Source: Maylandia zebra (taxonomy: Eukaryota > Chordata > Actinopteri > Cichliformes > Cichlidae). From it: a stretch of DNA of 64,000 bases. The position numbers and the translations under genes are program-made. The notes beneath the pieces are model-generated. The model made no database searches. It was not told where the DNA came from and saw only the letters and a list, made by a program, of their open reading frames with translations. Of this stretch, positions 44,079 to 56,446 are shown in pieces; position 1 is the first letter of the stretch, and each line of letters begins with the position of its first letter. The stretch is from NCBI RefSeq assembly GCF_041146795.1, contig NC_135187.1, forward strand, positions 2,724,556 through 2,788,555, read 5' to 3'.

Positions 44079-46703
44079 GTAAGATGGGGACGAGGTGCAG
44101 CCCTTATGGGGACCAAAGTCCTGGTCCTGGTAGCAGGCACACTGTCAGGAGGATAGTACTTAAAGAATCAAGGTGCAGCTGCTGGTTATCGTAGTAAAGA
44201 TGTCGGTAAGAGTACTGGTCGTATTTCTTACCGTATCCATTAGCTATTTGTTCAGTTCTCTGACATTCATCATTGTGGCTCTTTGGGGCCTTTAATCAAA
44301 CCATAATGTTGTTAGAGAGCACAGTGCAGATATAACCTGCAGGGAACAGGGTGTGCTTGTAGAAGGACTGACAGCAGCAGCTTTGGCTTGTTGCATATAA
44401 AAGAGAGACGAGTGCAGTGGATGCTGTTTTATATGTACGGTCATCTGGACCAAGTGATGCTTACTATCATATTATGTGTTGTGTTTGTAATTTCTGCTGT
44501 GCCTCTTGGTCAGGTCTGTCCTGAAAAAGAGATTTCAATCTTAAATGTGCACGTGCTGTTTCTGGACTTTTCATTTGCATTTAGCTACAAGAAGACGCAT
44601 CCTTATGCAGTGGTTATACAACTGAAGGTGCACAGCATGAGCATCAGATGAATCCTTTGGGTTGGATTAAACGCCGTGTTCTCATCTACTTTCATTATTA
44701 CTGAGGCCCCACAGTGGCGTGTTGTATCCTCAGCTTTATTTATGGAGTGGAGAGTGACGTATTGCAACCTTTTCATGGTGACACGAGTTTCTCTCATCAG
44801 GACGAAGGTTTAAAGCCGCCTTTGTGAACTTTCCTACCTGGAGATCTTTCACCTTTGAGCATATGTTGGTCCAAGAAATCCAGGCGATATGACGTGTGTG
44901 TGTGTGTGTGTGTGTTGCTTGTAATGCTGCATGAGCTTTGATTCTTATTGTTGTTGCTGCTGTTGTTATGGAGCATTCTGTTGTTAGTGTGTTGTGATGC
45001 CTTCTCGGTTGCGTTTACCTGACAGTTACCACAAGAACACAAATGAAATTTCCAAGAGGACAATAAAATCTTACTTTATTTATTGGCTGTTTGTCAGCCA
45101 ATAGGAATCAAACAGGAGAAGCCTGGTTTTTCAGTCAAAATGTTGTTGTTATATATGAAATGCATCCGTGCTTAGTGGGTTATTATTTTAGACGCAGAGG
45201 TGTCCGGCACAGAGTCCACAGAGAAGAGCAAAAGGCTAGTGATGTAAAAGCCGCAGCAACACTTGGAATATAAAGAAGAGCTGCATTGTTTTTAAATAAA
45301 TCAAATAAAAATGGATGAAAGGCGGGGAGCTGGGACCAGGACAGGGCCCTGAGAGGTCGTAGGTTTTCTTTAAACATAGTTAAAGACTCACACTTTCTCA
45401 GCAGCTCGGAGCATGAAAGCTAAAAACTGCTTAGCCAAAAGTTTTTGTCCAGCAACAACTAAAAGAGGAGCCGAGAGCGAGAGTCCAGGTTCACAGCAGA
45501 CGAGTGGGCCGCTGCGAGACCACTAAAGTGCTTTAAAGAAGAGCGAAAGAGAGGAAGCGAAACATTTCCCGGGGCTTTATGAATCTGCTTATGCTTGCAC
45601 AGAGATGAGAGGAAAAAAGGGAGAGAAGATGGAGAGGAATCACAGAAAGAGCTGAGCTGAAAGTGGAAACACTCCCACGCACACAGCCTTCATTACTGCT
45701 CTCAGGAAGCATTCAGCTGACACACAGCTGCTCCAGAGGGCGACCATCAAGGTGTCTGTGTGAGAACTCCTAGAGATGTTTGTTAAAGTCTGATTGGTGA
45801 TTAAGTTCGTCAACACTTTGGTTGTTCTTGTTTTACTCATCAACCACTGAAGTATCTCTGAAGTGTCAGCAGAATGTAAAGTCCTCAGCAGCTTAAACAG
45901 CAACAAGTCTGACTGCAAACTTAGGAAAAGAGCCGGAGAAATAAAAGCATCCTGAAGCTTCAGATTTATTCTTCCTCAGTCAACAAACTGCAGGAGGTCC
46001 CAGTATTCTGTGCTGCTGTTTTTGAAGCTGGCTGCACGCTTTCTATTGATTTTTACTTTTCTGCTATTGACAAATGATCAGAGGCTGCTGTCTTCATGAT
46101 CACTGGACTGTAACATCAATGGTGGTTGCTTCCTGGATTGATTAAGTGAAGGAGGCGGCCTTTATGGGCATGTTTGTGAGATTGTGTGTGTATACCATGC
46201 TTTCTAGTTTTCTTGTTCAGCACGACTCTTTATTGTTGTCGTTCTGAGGAGATCCATCTCTGTTCAAAAGTCTCGAGTCCAGCGATTTATTTATATTTTG
46301 CTTCCAGTGAGCCAGACTACTTTAGGTCAGGAGAGAGGCGTGGCCATGATGGTCTACAGCGTGTGTAAAATGCGGTGGAGGCTGTGTCATGATGGGGCTG
46401 CGTTTAATCTAGTGGTGTTGGAGATTTTCAAAACGGGATGAAATTATGAATGCTAAAGTACCGCACGTAAGGTTGTTAGAATTCTACAAACTCGGTTCTT
46501 GCCTTCATGTTTGCACTTAATAATCCACTTCCCATTTGAAAGTTGGTTCAAGACTTTTGCACAGTTCTGTGTGTGTCTGTGTGTATTTATGCATCCTTAG
46601 GGCTGGATGCCGGCCAGCTTCCTGTTGAGGCGACTCGCTGTCATAATGACAACAGTAGCAGAGGAAACGATCAGTCACTGTCTTGATGATTCAGGCACTC
46701 TGT

Positions 46704-46706
<3 letters not shown>

Positions 46707-46772
<66 letters not shown>

Positions 46773-46780
46773 CGCGCGCA
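46707..46780. repeat. (TG)n tract running into (CG)n, alternating purine-pyrimidine
   Basis: About 56 bp of TG dinucleotides pass directly into GCGCGCGCGCGCGCATGCG. The whole run alternates purine and pyrimidine and so could adopt left-handed DNA under supercoiling. Confidence 0.9.
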
Positions 46781-48545
46781 TGCGTGTACACCTGGAGCTA
46801 CATGTTGAATTATTGGTAACTGTTGGGGCAGTTAGGTTTGTAGAGCCCCGCCTCGCAACCTCAGACTTCAGCATCCACAGCTGGTTTCATATATTTTATA
46901 CTGAACATATATTAACACGGTGTCTTTCTGACAGGTGATGATAATTATCACAGCTAGGCTCTGTGGCCCCGTCAGGCAGCGCCTGGTCTGCAGCCGCTGC
47001 TTTCCCCAATGTGGCTGTAGCATCAAATACATCACATTAAGTTATTTTTGTTTTTGAAATATATCTCTAAACTTAAATTGAATGAAATAAAAGCATTTGT
47101 TGGTAGAACTAGCTTAGCACATCTTCGGGTTGTTCTATTTTTTCCCCACACCCACACAATGGCTCTGTTTGAGGTTTAAGACTCGTTTTTATTGTTGAGG
47201 TCATGTTTCTGTGCGTCATGTGACTCACTGATAAAGACAAATGCATTTAACATGGGATATACAGGTTTTCTCCAAACCTCTGTAACATGTCCAAAAATAA
47301 AACGAGCATGGAAAAAAGGAAATTGTTTTGTGGTTGAACTAATGCCAAACGTATAAGCCTAATAGTCATTAGGACCTAGTGTGTTAATGCGTTATTTTAT
47401 TGTTATCATTGTAAATCTTACTAAATGAAATGATGTGTGATGAGGAGCATTATAAAGAATCAGGAAGAACAGCTTTCATGTTGGTTTTAATCTTTAATGG
47501 AAGCTGCAGTGATCCTGCTCTGATAGCTGTGATTTATTGAAATGAACTCTTGGTCCTATCGATATTCCCAGCTTCACCCTTATTCCCTGCATTTCTAGAT
47601 TAATGGAGACACATGGATAGAAGAGGGGTGAAATTAGAGGAATAGATGGAAGCTGTGTTCAACCAAGGCGAGTACGGATTGTAATTTGGGGAAAATTACA
47701 GCAAGTTCAAATACTCTGATGATGGGGAGTAGAGGAAAATCGGAGAGAAGGAGGTGGAGGGCAGATGGTGATTGGGAGAAAGGTGGAGGGGTGGAGAGGA
47801 GCGGGAGGCCGTTGGCTGTCGTGTCCAGCCGGCTGCTGCTGCTATTGCTCATGGCAACAAGATGGAAATCACTGCAGAATTCAGGCTGAGCAGCAGATGC
47901 AGCATCTCTAACTGCCCCCGTCTGTCTCTGCTTATCTCTTCTTATCTTATCCGTCCTTCAGTTGTCTTATCAGAAGTCGTCTCCGCTATCATTTGGATTT
48001 TCATGTATTCCCATGTATTTACATTTATTTGGATGTGCTGTTGTAGATCAGTTGATTAGTCCCTCAGGAGAAATGGAACTGCTCCACTGTTTCCTCTTAG
48101 TGAGCCCACAGTGGGCATGAAGGTTTTCCTTCATCCTTTTTACACCCTGGAGGGAAATCTAGACAGGTTCTCTGCTATCTGTAATCATTGCACGGCTCGT
48201 TGCACAGACTGACTGGGAATCATGGAAATGACAGAGTGTGCAGAGGCTGTGTACACACAGGTTCAAAGACCTGGGCTCAGTTTTTGTCTGTTGCTGTCTA
48301 ATTTTTGTTTTAATCAGAAGTCAAATTCTCACCCTGAAGCTTTGCTTCTTGTACTGATGGCAAAATGGGATTGTATTGTACAAAATGAGCTTTGTGCTGC
48401 GTTAATGAAGACTCGACACGAGTGATTGAGACCATAATCTCACCAGGAAAACATTTGCTTTACTCGTAAATCAGTGAACTAAAGTGTCATTTTCTCATAG
48501 ATAGCTATGGGCCACAGTCGGACTTCTGATTAAAACGGCATTAAT

Positions 48546-48560
48546 CGCCCCCTGCTGGCC
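48546..48560 (-). promoter_or_regulatory. CTCF-like motif, minus orientation, in mtss1 intron 3
   Basis: CGCCCCCTGCTGGCC is the complement of GGCCAGCAGGGGGCG, a near-consensus CTCF core. It sits in AT-rich DNA with no transposon ends recognised around it. Confidence 0.55.
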
Positions 48561-50777
48561 ATTAAAAAGACTGCAGGTTTAATGCTCTGTCCAGAAGCTT
48601 TGTCCATCTTTTATGTACACCTGTGAATTGATCCACAGGTGTTTCTGCAGTCTGTGGGGACACAACCAAACTGTCCCTGCAGGTTGGTTGTTTTGTCCTA
48701 TAGTATCACATGTGTAGGCAACATTTGTGCTGTTTAAGCTGAGTCATTATATTCTTTAATGTTTCCATTATTAAAAAACCATAATGAAGTGTGACCTTTT
48801 GTTTTGTTCCCTTTATGTGTTTTGATGGTGTTGTTGCATTCTGGTGGTAATATTGAGGGTGATATCCTCAGGTTACTGGATTTGCCAACAGATCAGTCAC
48901 TCACTAAAGCAAAATTGAGTTATTATCGTTTTTTTAATTATTATTGTTATGAATTTATTCATTTCTAAAAAGCAGGTACACAATGAGCTTCAGCCTGTAC
49001 CATGTACAGTATACCACATATGTGAAAATAAGGAGTTACTTCTTTTTGTGACATGAGGGACGTTAAGATAAAAGCTGTTACAGTAAAAACAGAACTTTTT
49101 TTGTGATAATAATAAATGGCCTGTATTTGTATAGCGCTTTACTAATAATACTTTATTTGAACCGTTTCCTTTATTGTTTCTAACACTAACATCGCCGTGG
49201 AGATGAGGTGCAGCTGGTGTCGACCTCCATCTCCCTACTTCATAGTGTGTTGGTGTGGTTGCCATAACAACCTGCTGCCAGGGACAATGATGTCCTTAAA
49301 GGTTCGGTTAGCTGTGTCGCTTTTTCTTTTTTCCAGGGCCGTGTCAGTATGTAAACACCTGGTAACTGGATCGGACAGAGCAGGAGAAGAGGGCAGGAAG
49401 GACTGTGATGAGAGGGAGAAGAAAGGAGAGGAGATGAAATTTGAGACAAAATAGACAACGAATTGAAGGAAAATGAGGAGAAATGGAAAGATGTTAAAAA
49501 GACTTCAGGTTTAACATAGGAACATGTAGCCTATGGAAATGCTCCCTGCTTAGAAAGGTTACTTGGTTATGTGAAAAACGATATCAGCAAAGCTCGGGAC
49601 TACTTCCAGATTGAAGTCTGCTCACAGACCGATTGTCTGCTGACTGCATTAAATCCGTTGCTGACACGCTGTCAGAGCATCCGTATCCAGTCGGCAACCT
49701 AATTGTCGGCTATAAAAACTACAGGAGCTTATGAGCCACCAAAGGCAGTAAAGGCCAGATGTTGTTTGGGTTAGAACATTCCCAGTGTGTTTGGCTGGTT
49801 TTGGTTAAGCTGAAGGGTAAAAATTCCCAATGTTGAGTTTCCAAAGGACACAAATCCCAGCATCGTCTGGCTTTACAATTACAACAACATGAGAACAAAT
49901 CAGTCAACCGCAGCTTCTTTGAACCACCTCTGATCTCACTCCAGATCAGCTGTTGCAACAGCTGTCACTCCTCCAGATGTTGTACCTGGAGACGTGCAGC
50001 CGCAGGAGCATCGGTGAGGTCCTGAATTGATGCTCGGTGATGAGGTCTAGCTCACCAAGTGTTTTCGGGTCATCCCGCTGGCGTTAGATGTGGTTGCAGT
50101 TCAGACTGGGTAAACAACTGAAGGGCAGCACAGCGGCTCGTGGTTATCAGTGCCGTGGTACCTCAGGGTTCAAACAGGGAGCTCTGCAAAAACATGCCAG
50201 AAACCCTCAAAGACGAGATTTGTAGTTTCAAGTGTTTCACTTTCTGGGTGAAATAAAAACACTCCTGCAGAAACTGGTAAGAGCATTTCTTTGACTTTAA
50301 TATGTTTGTCATGTTAAATAATGAAGGGCCTTAGCCTGAATATTGTCTGAAACATTTGATTACAGCGTTTCCCCCATATTTTTAAAAAAAAAAAAGAAAA
50401 AAAAAAAAGAGGTTTTGGCCTTCCCTCAGAGGAAAGTCTCCAGGATTGTAATGAAACGAAATGTATTTGATTATTTTCCAAGCAGGCTTTCAGTTACTCA
50501 AACATATACGTCAGAAAATGCATAGATCTCTGTTTAGTGTGTTAACTGTAGCTTTGCTTTTTGCTTGTGTGGGTGTAAAGACCCAGGGTACTCCAGAAAA
50601 ATGCAGGTTTAGATCGTAACCGTACTGTTACTAAAGTAAAATTTAGTTCAGCATTTACTAACTAGGTGCAGCAGAAGACTTTTTTTTTTTTTTTTACCAA
50701 ACAGACTCGAGATGTTGGAGTTCCCTTTGAAGAACAGTCTCAGTTCTAAGGTTGCAGAAGTATTTGGACAGTTCTAA

Positions 50778-51702
50778 CTAGGGCTGCCACGATTAGTCGA
50801 CTAGTCACGATTACGTCGACTATTTAAATCGTCGACGGCTGATTTAATAGTCGACGCGTCGTTTGAAACTTTGTAAGATCACAAAAGACGCAGGAATAAG
50901 TAGCAGGATTTAAGAGTGTAATAACGGACTGAAACAGAAGATGGCAGCACTGCATGTACAAGGATGCCAGCTGCCGTTAAACCCCGAAGAAGAAGAAGCT
51001 TTGTCCCAGAATTCATAGCGCAGCCCAGCGCAGTAGTCAACAATGGCGGCAGCTAGTTAGTTTTAATATTACTCTTATTATTCTTTCTGGGTCATAAAAT
51101 AAACGTTTAACATATTTTCAGCTGTGTAAACCTCAAATATCTGCTCAGTTTATCAAGACACCACATATTTTCAAAAGCGCTCCGAGACGTCTGTTACCCA
51201 CCAGGTCGATAGCGAGCCCGGGGCGAGGCTCATTAGAGCCGTGAGAACACCGGACTCCCGGCAAATCGTTTTCAAACCCACCGCCGTCTTTCGCTACTCA
51301 GGTTAAACATGTAATATAAGTCATTTAGATAACTTAAAAATATTGTTGTTTGGCTTTTTTCAGTATTTTATTTGTTCCTGAGTAAATCGGTTTGGCTGAG
51401 ATTAAAGTTATAGTTTTTACACAGCTGAATAAATGTCAAGCAGACAGCTGATCATCAGAAGTGTGAGATGCTGGAGAATTTACTCCGGTGTCCTGTTATA
51501 TTTTAGATAGCAAGGAGTTTATTAAACTTCACCGAGACAATCTGCAAATTTCATTAAAATTTAATAAACTATCATCTTGTCTTTATTTTTAGTTAGCACA
51601 TAGCTTAAACACTTCAAGCTGTAAGCTAATGATAGTTATATACGAGCAGCTGTACGTTTTACGTCCAATGGATGCATGATCTGATTAGTCGACTATCAAA
51701 AT
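50778..51702. mobile_element. Truncated hAT-like element rich in GTCGAC palindromes
   Basis: The left end reads TAGGGCTGCCACGATTAGTC with GACTAGTC and several GTCGAC words. Near the right side GATTAGTCGACTAT recurs at about 51683-51698. The expected mirror of the left end is missing and no target duplication is seen, so the right terminus is lost. No transposase frame remains. Confidence 0.6.
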
Positions 51703-52583
51703 TTTTTACAGATAATTTTACCATAAAGTTTAATTTTGCATGAATATGCTGTAATATATTGTATAGTTGTATTTGTTTTCACTAAGCAGGACTGTAATGT
51801 CTGTATTTTTGTTTTAACGTTGTTTACTGTAGACAGGTTTATAGTGTAGGTGCTCGTTTTGCTATTTTTAAAGTGAATTATTGTCATTTTTTACTGACTG
51901 GGTTCAAATTGTCACCATATTTTTTTTTCAGTGAAGTTCTGGCAGTTTTACCAAATCAAACAAACATGTTTATAAAAGCAAAACATAAGCAGTCACATGA
52001 TGTTTATGATGGTAGGAAGTGCCCAACTAAACGTCTATCAAGTGCTGCTGCTGGGAACTATTCAGTAAGCTATTATTATAAGTCATTTAAAAAACTGAGC
52101 AATATTATTGGGCAACCATAGTAATGTAACATGTTCCAGCAGCACCGGAGGCACCTGCATAATGACATTATTCTGCAGGTTCAGGGTTTGACCTTTTGTT
52201 CTTCACAAATCACATTATTTCCATAAATTAGTTTCCTTGAATGTCACCAGCATAACCACGAGCTTCAGCTGCTGCTGCCAAAGGATGCTTTAGAGAAACT
52301 GTCACATACGGAGCTGAATCTGAACGTGATCCAGTTGTGTTGGTGATGGTATGCTTGAAAAACGGTGAACTGCTGGCCTGTAGTCTCGTGATTCTTCTTG
52401 TTTTTAGTCTGTTTTATTGTACAAACATGATTTCTGTCGTAGATTTGACCAGATAAAAGGAAAATGATCTTACCTGTTGGGCTGCTTGTGTAATTGTTCA
52501 GCACTTGTCTGTGCAAGTTGAAAACGTCGTGCTCTAGAGAGAACGTAATGAAGTGAATCCCTGTGGTCACTGCAGTCAGTATC

Positions 52584-52628
<45 letters not shown>

Positions 52629-55474
52629 GGTGGGGTTGAGTCCTCAGCAGATGGCCTTCTTTGGCAGCTCGTTGTTTAATGATATCATCTGAGGCGCAGG
52701 TGAATGATGTCATATCTGCAGTGTCCACATGCCAGCATTTTTAGGGTTTTCTTCAAGGTCACATAGAGGTCCAGAACTCGGACTCAAACTTTCGTTTAAC
52801 CAAAATTAAAGTCCTTGCTCAGCATTTTTTTCCACATTTACAGGAAATCTCAACTGAGTTTAAGAAATCAGTGAATGTTAGGGACTATAGCTGGGTTTAT
52901 ATGCATTTAAAAAAAAAAAAAAAGGTTTATAAAAACAAAAACCTTTGCACGCAGTCCCCTTCATGCAAACTCAAACCTGAGCCTGTGCATTTAGAAAGAA
53001 GTGACCTTTCCAGTCCTCATCGCTGCTGAAGGCTACATTGGTTGGTGATAGCAGACGAAAAAAAAGAAATCTTGGGTAATTTGCAAGTTACAACTTACCG
53101 CGCCCTCTAGTGTCCATGTGAATAATTGCCTGCAAAAGGTACAGTGGTAGCACATTATTAATCCCTCGGGTAGGTTCCTCTGGGACAAGAGCCTCCACAT
53201 AACTTTGCTGGTGGTCTTCTACATTTTGCAGCTGTTACTGACACCAAGGTTCAGTCTTAAAAACGTGTGGAAAAAGTGCTCTGTGGGCTACTTTTGCTTG
53301 TGCCGCTGTCCTTCAGCTAGCTGTGGTAGACAAGAGTAACCGAACTGATGTGAAATGATAAAAACTGTTCGATGTGCTTCTCTTGCTGCAGGGTTGCACT
53401 TCATAGCATCAGTAGAGACACTCGGGGAGTAAGTAAATATCCATCGTCAGCGTAACGAGTAAGAAGCTTACCCTGAAAATGTTGAGAGAGTAAATACACT
53501 TATTTGCTCGTAGTTGCCACACTTTATCTCATCTCATGGGTTTTTCACTCACTTGGCATGCCAGGATTGTTATCCATCCAAATGGCCGACAAATTAATGC
53601 CACGTGGCAAAAGCTCAATACATCAGGATCCTGCAGGAAATCAGAGCTGCACCGCACAGCAAGCACTGTGCTTTAAAAAATAAATAAAGAAAAAGGAATC
53701 AAAATGGTTAAAATTAGAGATCGCTGTTTAAATTTTTTATGAAGCTAATCAGAGAACACAAATCCCTCTGTGATCAATAATTAATACTTCAAGACATCCA
53801 AATGTCTGTAAAATTAAAAATGAATTCGTGCATCAGAGTCGCACTCTCACCGAGCTCATGTTTTATTTGTTGTGTTATCGCTCTTTCACGTGTGAATCTC
53901 TGCAGACTACTGTGCTACAGTCACACTGCAATACAAATAAATGGAGCCACGGTATGGTAGAAATTTAAATATGACACAAATCTTTAACTTGCATCACATG
54001 AACTCACTAAACTCGCAGCATGATTATCTGCATCATTTCACATAACAAGTACAGGTAAAGGCAGCACTCACACTGTGGGACTCAGGATCGATTCTTTTAA
54101 TCATTATTTTCTGCGAAACCTTTTTTGTAATCTTTCTGTTTTTAATTAATTGCGGCTAAATTTTGAAAAATATCTTGAATCATTCACAGACAGAAGTGTT
54201 TCCAGTAGGATTGTATTTTTAGCACTGATATTTCATCTTAAGTTGGATTAAAAGCACCATCGCAAACTCAAACATTTCCACGTGACGGGACGCTCACGTG
54301 GGATTTGAGTGAATTATCCCACTGCTGACTTGCACTACTACTAAAAGCACCAAAGTGTCCTTTACAGTGAGAACAAAGACTCCAGAAATGTTCTCTGGAA
54401 AACAGTAAAAGCATCAAGGTCGTGTTTCATAAACAGACATCACAAGAAATATTATACGGAGTGGGATGATGTCAGCAGGTTGAAGTGAGCTGGAGTTGGA
54501 GTGTTCGCGTTACTGTAAAACCAAACTGCCTGTTCCTCTGTTCCTGCTCCAAACTCACCATCCCAGCAGCCAAGTTACAGCAGTGTCGTATATCCTGTGC
54601 TCTGAGGTTTCTGCACCGCAGAGGTCAAACGTTCAGAAGTGTAGGCCGTGACATGTTGCTGCTTATGAGCCTAATACTGTTTTGGCTCTTGGTATGAGCC
54701 TGCCTGCTGACTGTGAGGATATTTAAAGGGAACAAATTGAAATCTCTGAACTTCGTGCTACTTCTTGTCTTTTTAACTGCCTTTTTCTTCCCTCTTGATC
54801 ACAGTATAACATGTAATGTGATAACCACAGAAGCTTCGATGGTGCTTTTTCTCAGAAAGGGAACAGAAATCTGGACAGGTTGGGCTGTTAAGTGGTAATC
54901 CTCCCAGCCAACTGGAAAAGTAGCTGGAACTCAAAGCTGACATCATCTTCTTGTGTGAAATGCCCAAACTTGTCAGGTGTTGACAAAAGAAGAGATGGAG
55001 GGTCATTGGAGAGAGGTTCGGGGAATTAAAAATACCGTGTGGTATTTCAAACACTGCTAAAGGGAGTAGATAAATGACTAGAGAGAGTCTCGGAAATGTT
55101 CTGGCCAAAGCCACTTTGTAAATCATCCCAGTCCAGTCATGTCACAGTAGTCAAGACCCTGTCCTGTTATTTTTAGTCCTGGACTGAACAGTTTCAACGA
55201 GATCCAAAAAGCCAGTGAAGCCAGAGTACTGGGCCAAAGTCATAACCCAACAAGAACGACAGACGAAACGAGAGCTCGGTCTCGATTATTTTTTTTAAAC
55301 TCATTGTTTTTTTTTTTATGTGCATTTTGAAGCCTTAGGCTTTAGGTTGACTTTTGATTACCAGAAGTGACCATATTTAGGAGACAGCATGGACTTTCAG
55401 ATGGCTCCAACACAACAATCATAGCATTTAGCCCAGTTCAGTGACGTTTAATCATCAGACATGAGGTTAAATTT
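51703..55474. other. mtss1: Mtss1 intron 3, second part
   Basis: No gene was seen. A GT tract lies at 52588-52627 and a minus-oriented CTCF-like motif (GCGCCCTCTAGTGTCC) at 53100-53115. The other frames are short and featureless. Confidence 0.45.
53100..53115 (-). promoter_or_regulatory. CTCF-like motif, minus orientation
   Basis: GCGCCCTCTAGTGTCC is the complement of GGACACTAGAGGGCGC, a good match to the CTCF core. It is the second minus-oriented site in mtss1 intron 3. Confidence 0.5.
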
Positions 55475-55755
55475 ACAGGGCGATCGTGGCTCAAGAGTTG
55501 GGAGTTCGCCTTGTAATCGGAAGGTTGCCGGTTCGAGCCCCGGCTTGGACAGTCTCGGTCGTTGTGTCCTTGGGCAAGACACCGTTGCCAGTGTCCGTCA
55601 GCCTCGCCTCTGTCAGTGCGCCCCAGGGTGGCTGTGGCTACAATGTAGCTGCCATCACCAGTGTGTGGATGAGTGGATGGCTGGATGTGTGAAGTGCTTT
55701 GGGGTCCTTAGGGACTAGTAAAAGCGCTATATAAATACAGACCATTTACCATTTA
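55475..55755 (+). mobile_element. tRNA-derived SINE, copy 2
   Basis: The head GGGCGATCGTGGCTCAAGAG and the B-box GGTTCGAGCCC have Pol III promoter spacing, and the rest follows the same body as 8717-9030. The tail ends AAAGCGCTATATAAATACAG. The forward frames at 55461-55718 are products of the SINE. Confidence 0.8.
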
Positions 55756-55935
55756 AATCTTTGAAAAATGTAAGTTAAAAAAGAATCCACAGTACAGCTG
55801 TCACAAACGAGGAAACACCAAAACTCTCATTGTACCTGGTTATCAACATGTTGAATTTCTGCTGTAGGCGATTTAAACATGGGAACCTTTGGGCATTGAT
55901 TCACTATTGGAGCGAGCTTCAAGTATCCATTAGAG

Positions 55936-56438
55936 CAGCGTTTCCCAACCACTGTGCCGCGGCACATCAGTGTGCCGTGAGAAATGATCAGGTGTGATGT
56001 GGAAGATTATCTGGTTCCACCTGATTAGTACTCTAAGCAAGTAACGGGCAGAACGATGACATCCTCTTCCACTAGAGGGCAGTGCAACTACCTGCTCTAA
56101 TTAAACGGGTTGCCAACTGACAATAAAACAGAAGACAAAGAAGAAATTACATAATAGTCTTGCTTTAAGACGATGCAGCGCGAAATAACAAGAGATAAAT
56201 ATATGAAAAGAAAAAGTAGTGGGTCTGACCTGGTCCTGGAGAAAATTCTGAGCCAGATGAAGGCCCAGCATGAGTGGTGGTCAGAAGAAAGCAAAAAGGT
56301 ATACTGGGGGCAAACCAGCCAATTCTGCTATACCTGCTGCGCATATCAATATGCTTTTTGTGACATTGTTGTTTGGTGGTGTGCTGTGTGAGCTAATGTG
56401 AAATATGTGCCGTGGCTCCAAAAGATTGTGAAACAGTG
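55936..56438 (+). mobile_element. hAT element (503 bp) with perfect 8-bp target duplication
   Basis: CATTAGAG at 55928-55935 is repeated exactly at 56439-56446. The ends CAGCGTTTCCC and GTGAAACAGTG are imperfect inverted repeats, and the subterminal parts contain GTGCCGCGGCAC and GTGCCGTGGC. A frame at 56173-56391 starting MQREITRDKYMKRKSSG has the look of a transposase N-terminus, but the rest is deleted. A CTCF-like CCACTAGAGGGCAGTG lies inside at 56069-56084. Confidence 0.85.
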
Positions 56439-56446
56439 CATTAGAG

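Larger units (their letters stand above)
44079..50777. other. mtss1: Mtss1 intron 3, first part
   Basis: No mtss1 exon or other gene was found. It holds a GT tract (44894-44914), a (TG)n/(CG)n tract (46707-46780) and a CTCF-like motif at 48546-48560. A terminal word of the Tc1-like family (CAAGACTTTTGCACAGTTCTG, near 46549) is the inverse of the word near 10845. The remaining frames are short. Confidence 0.5.
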
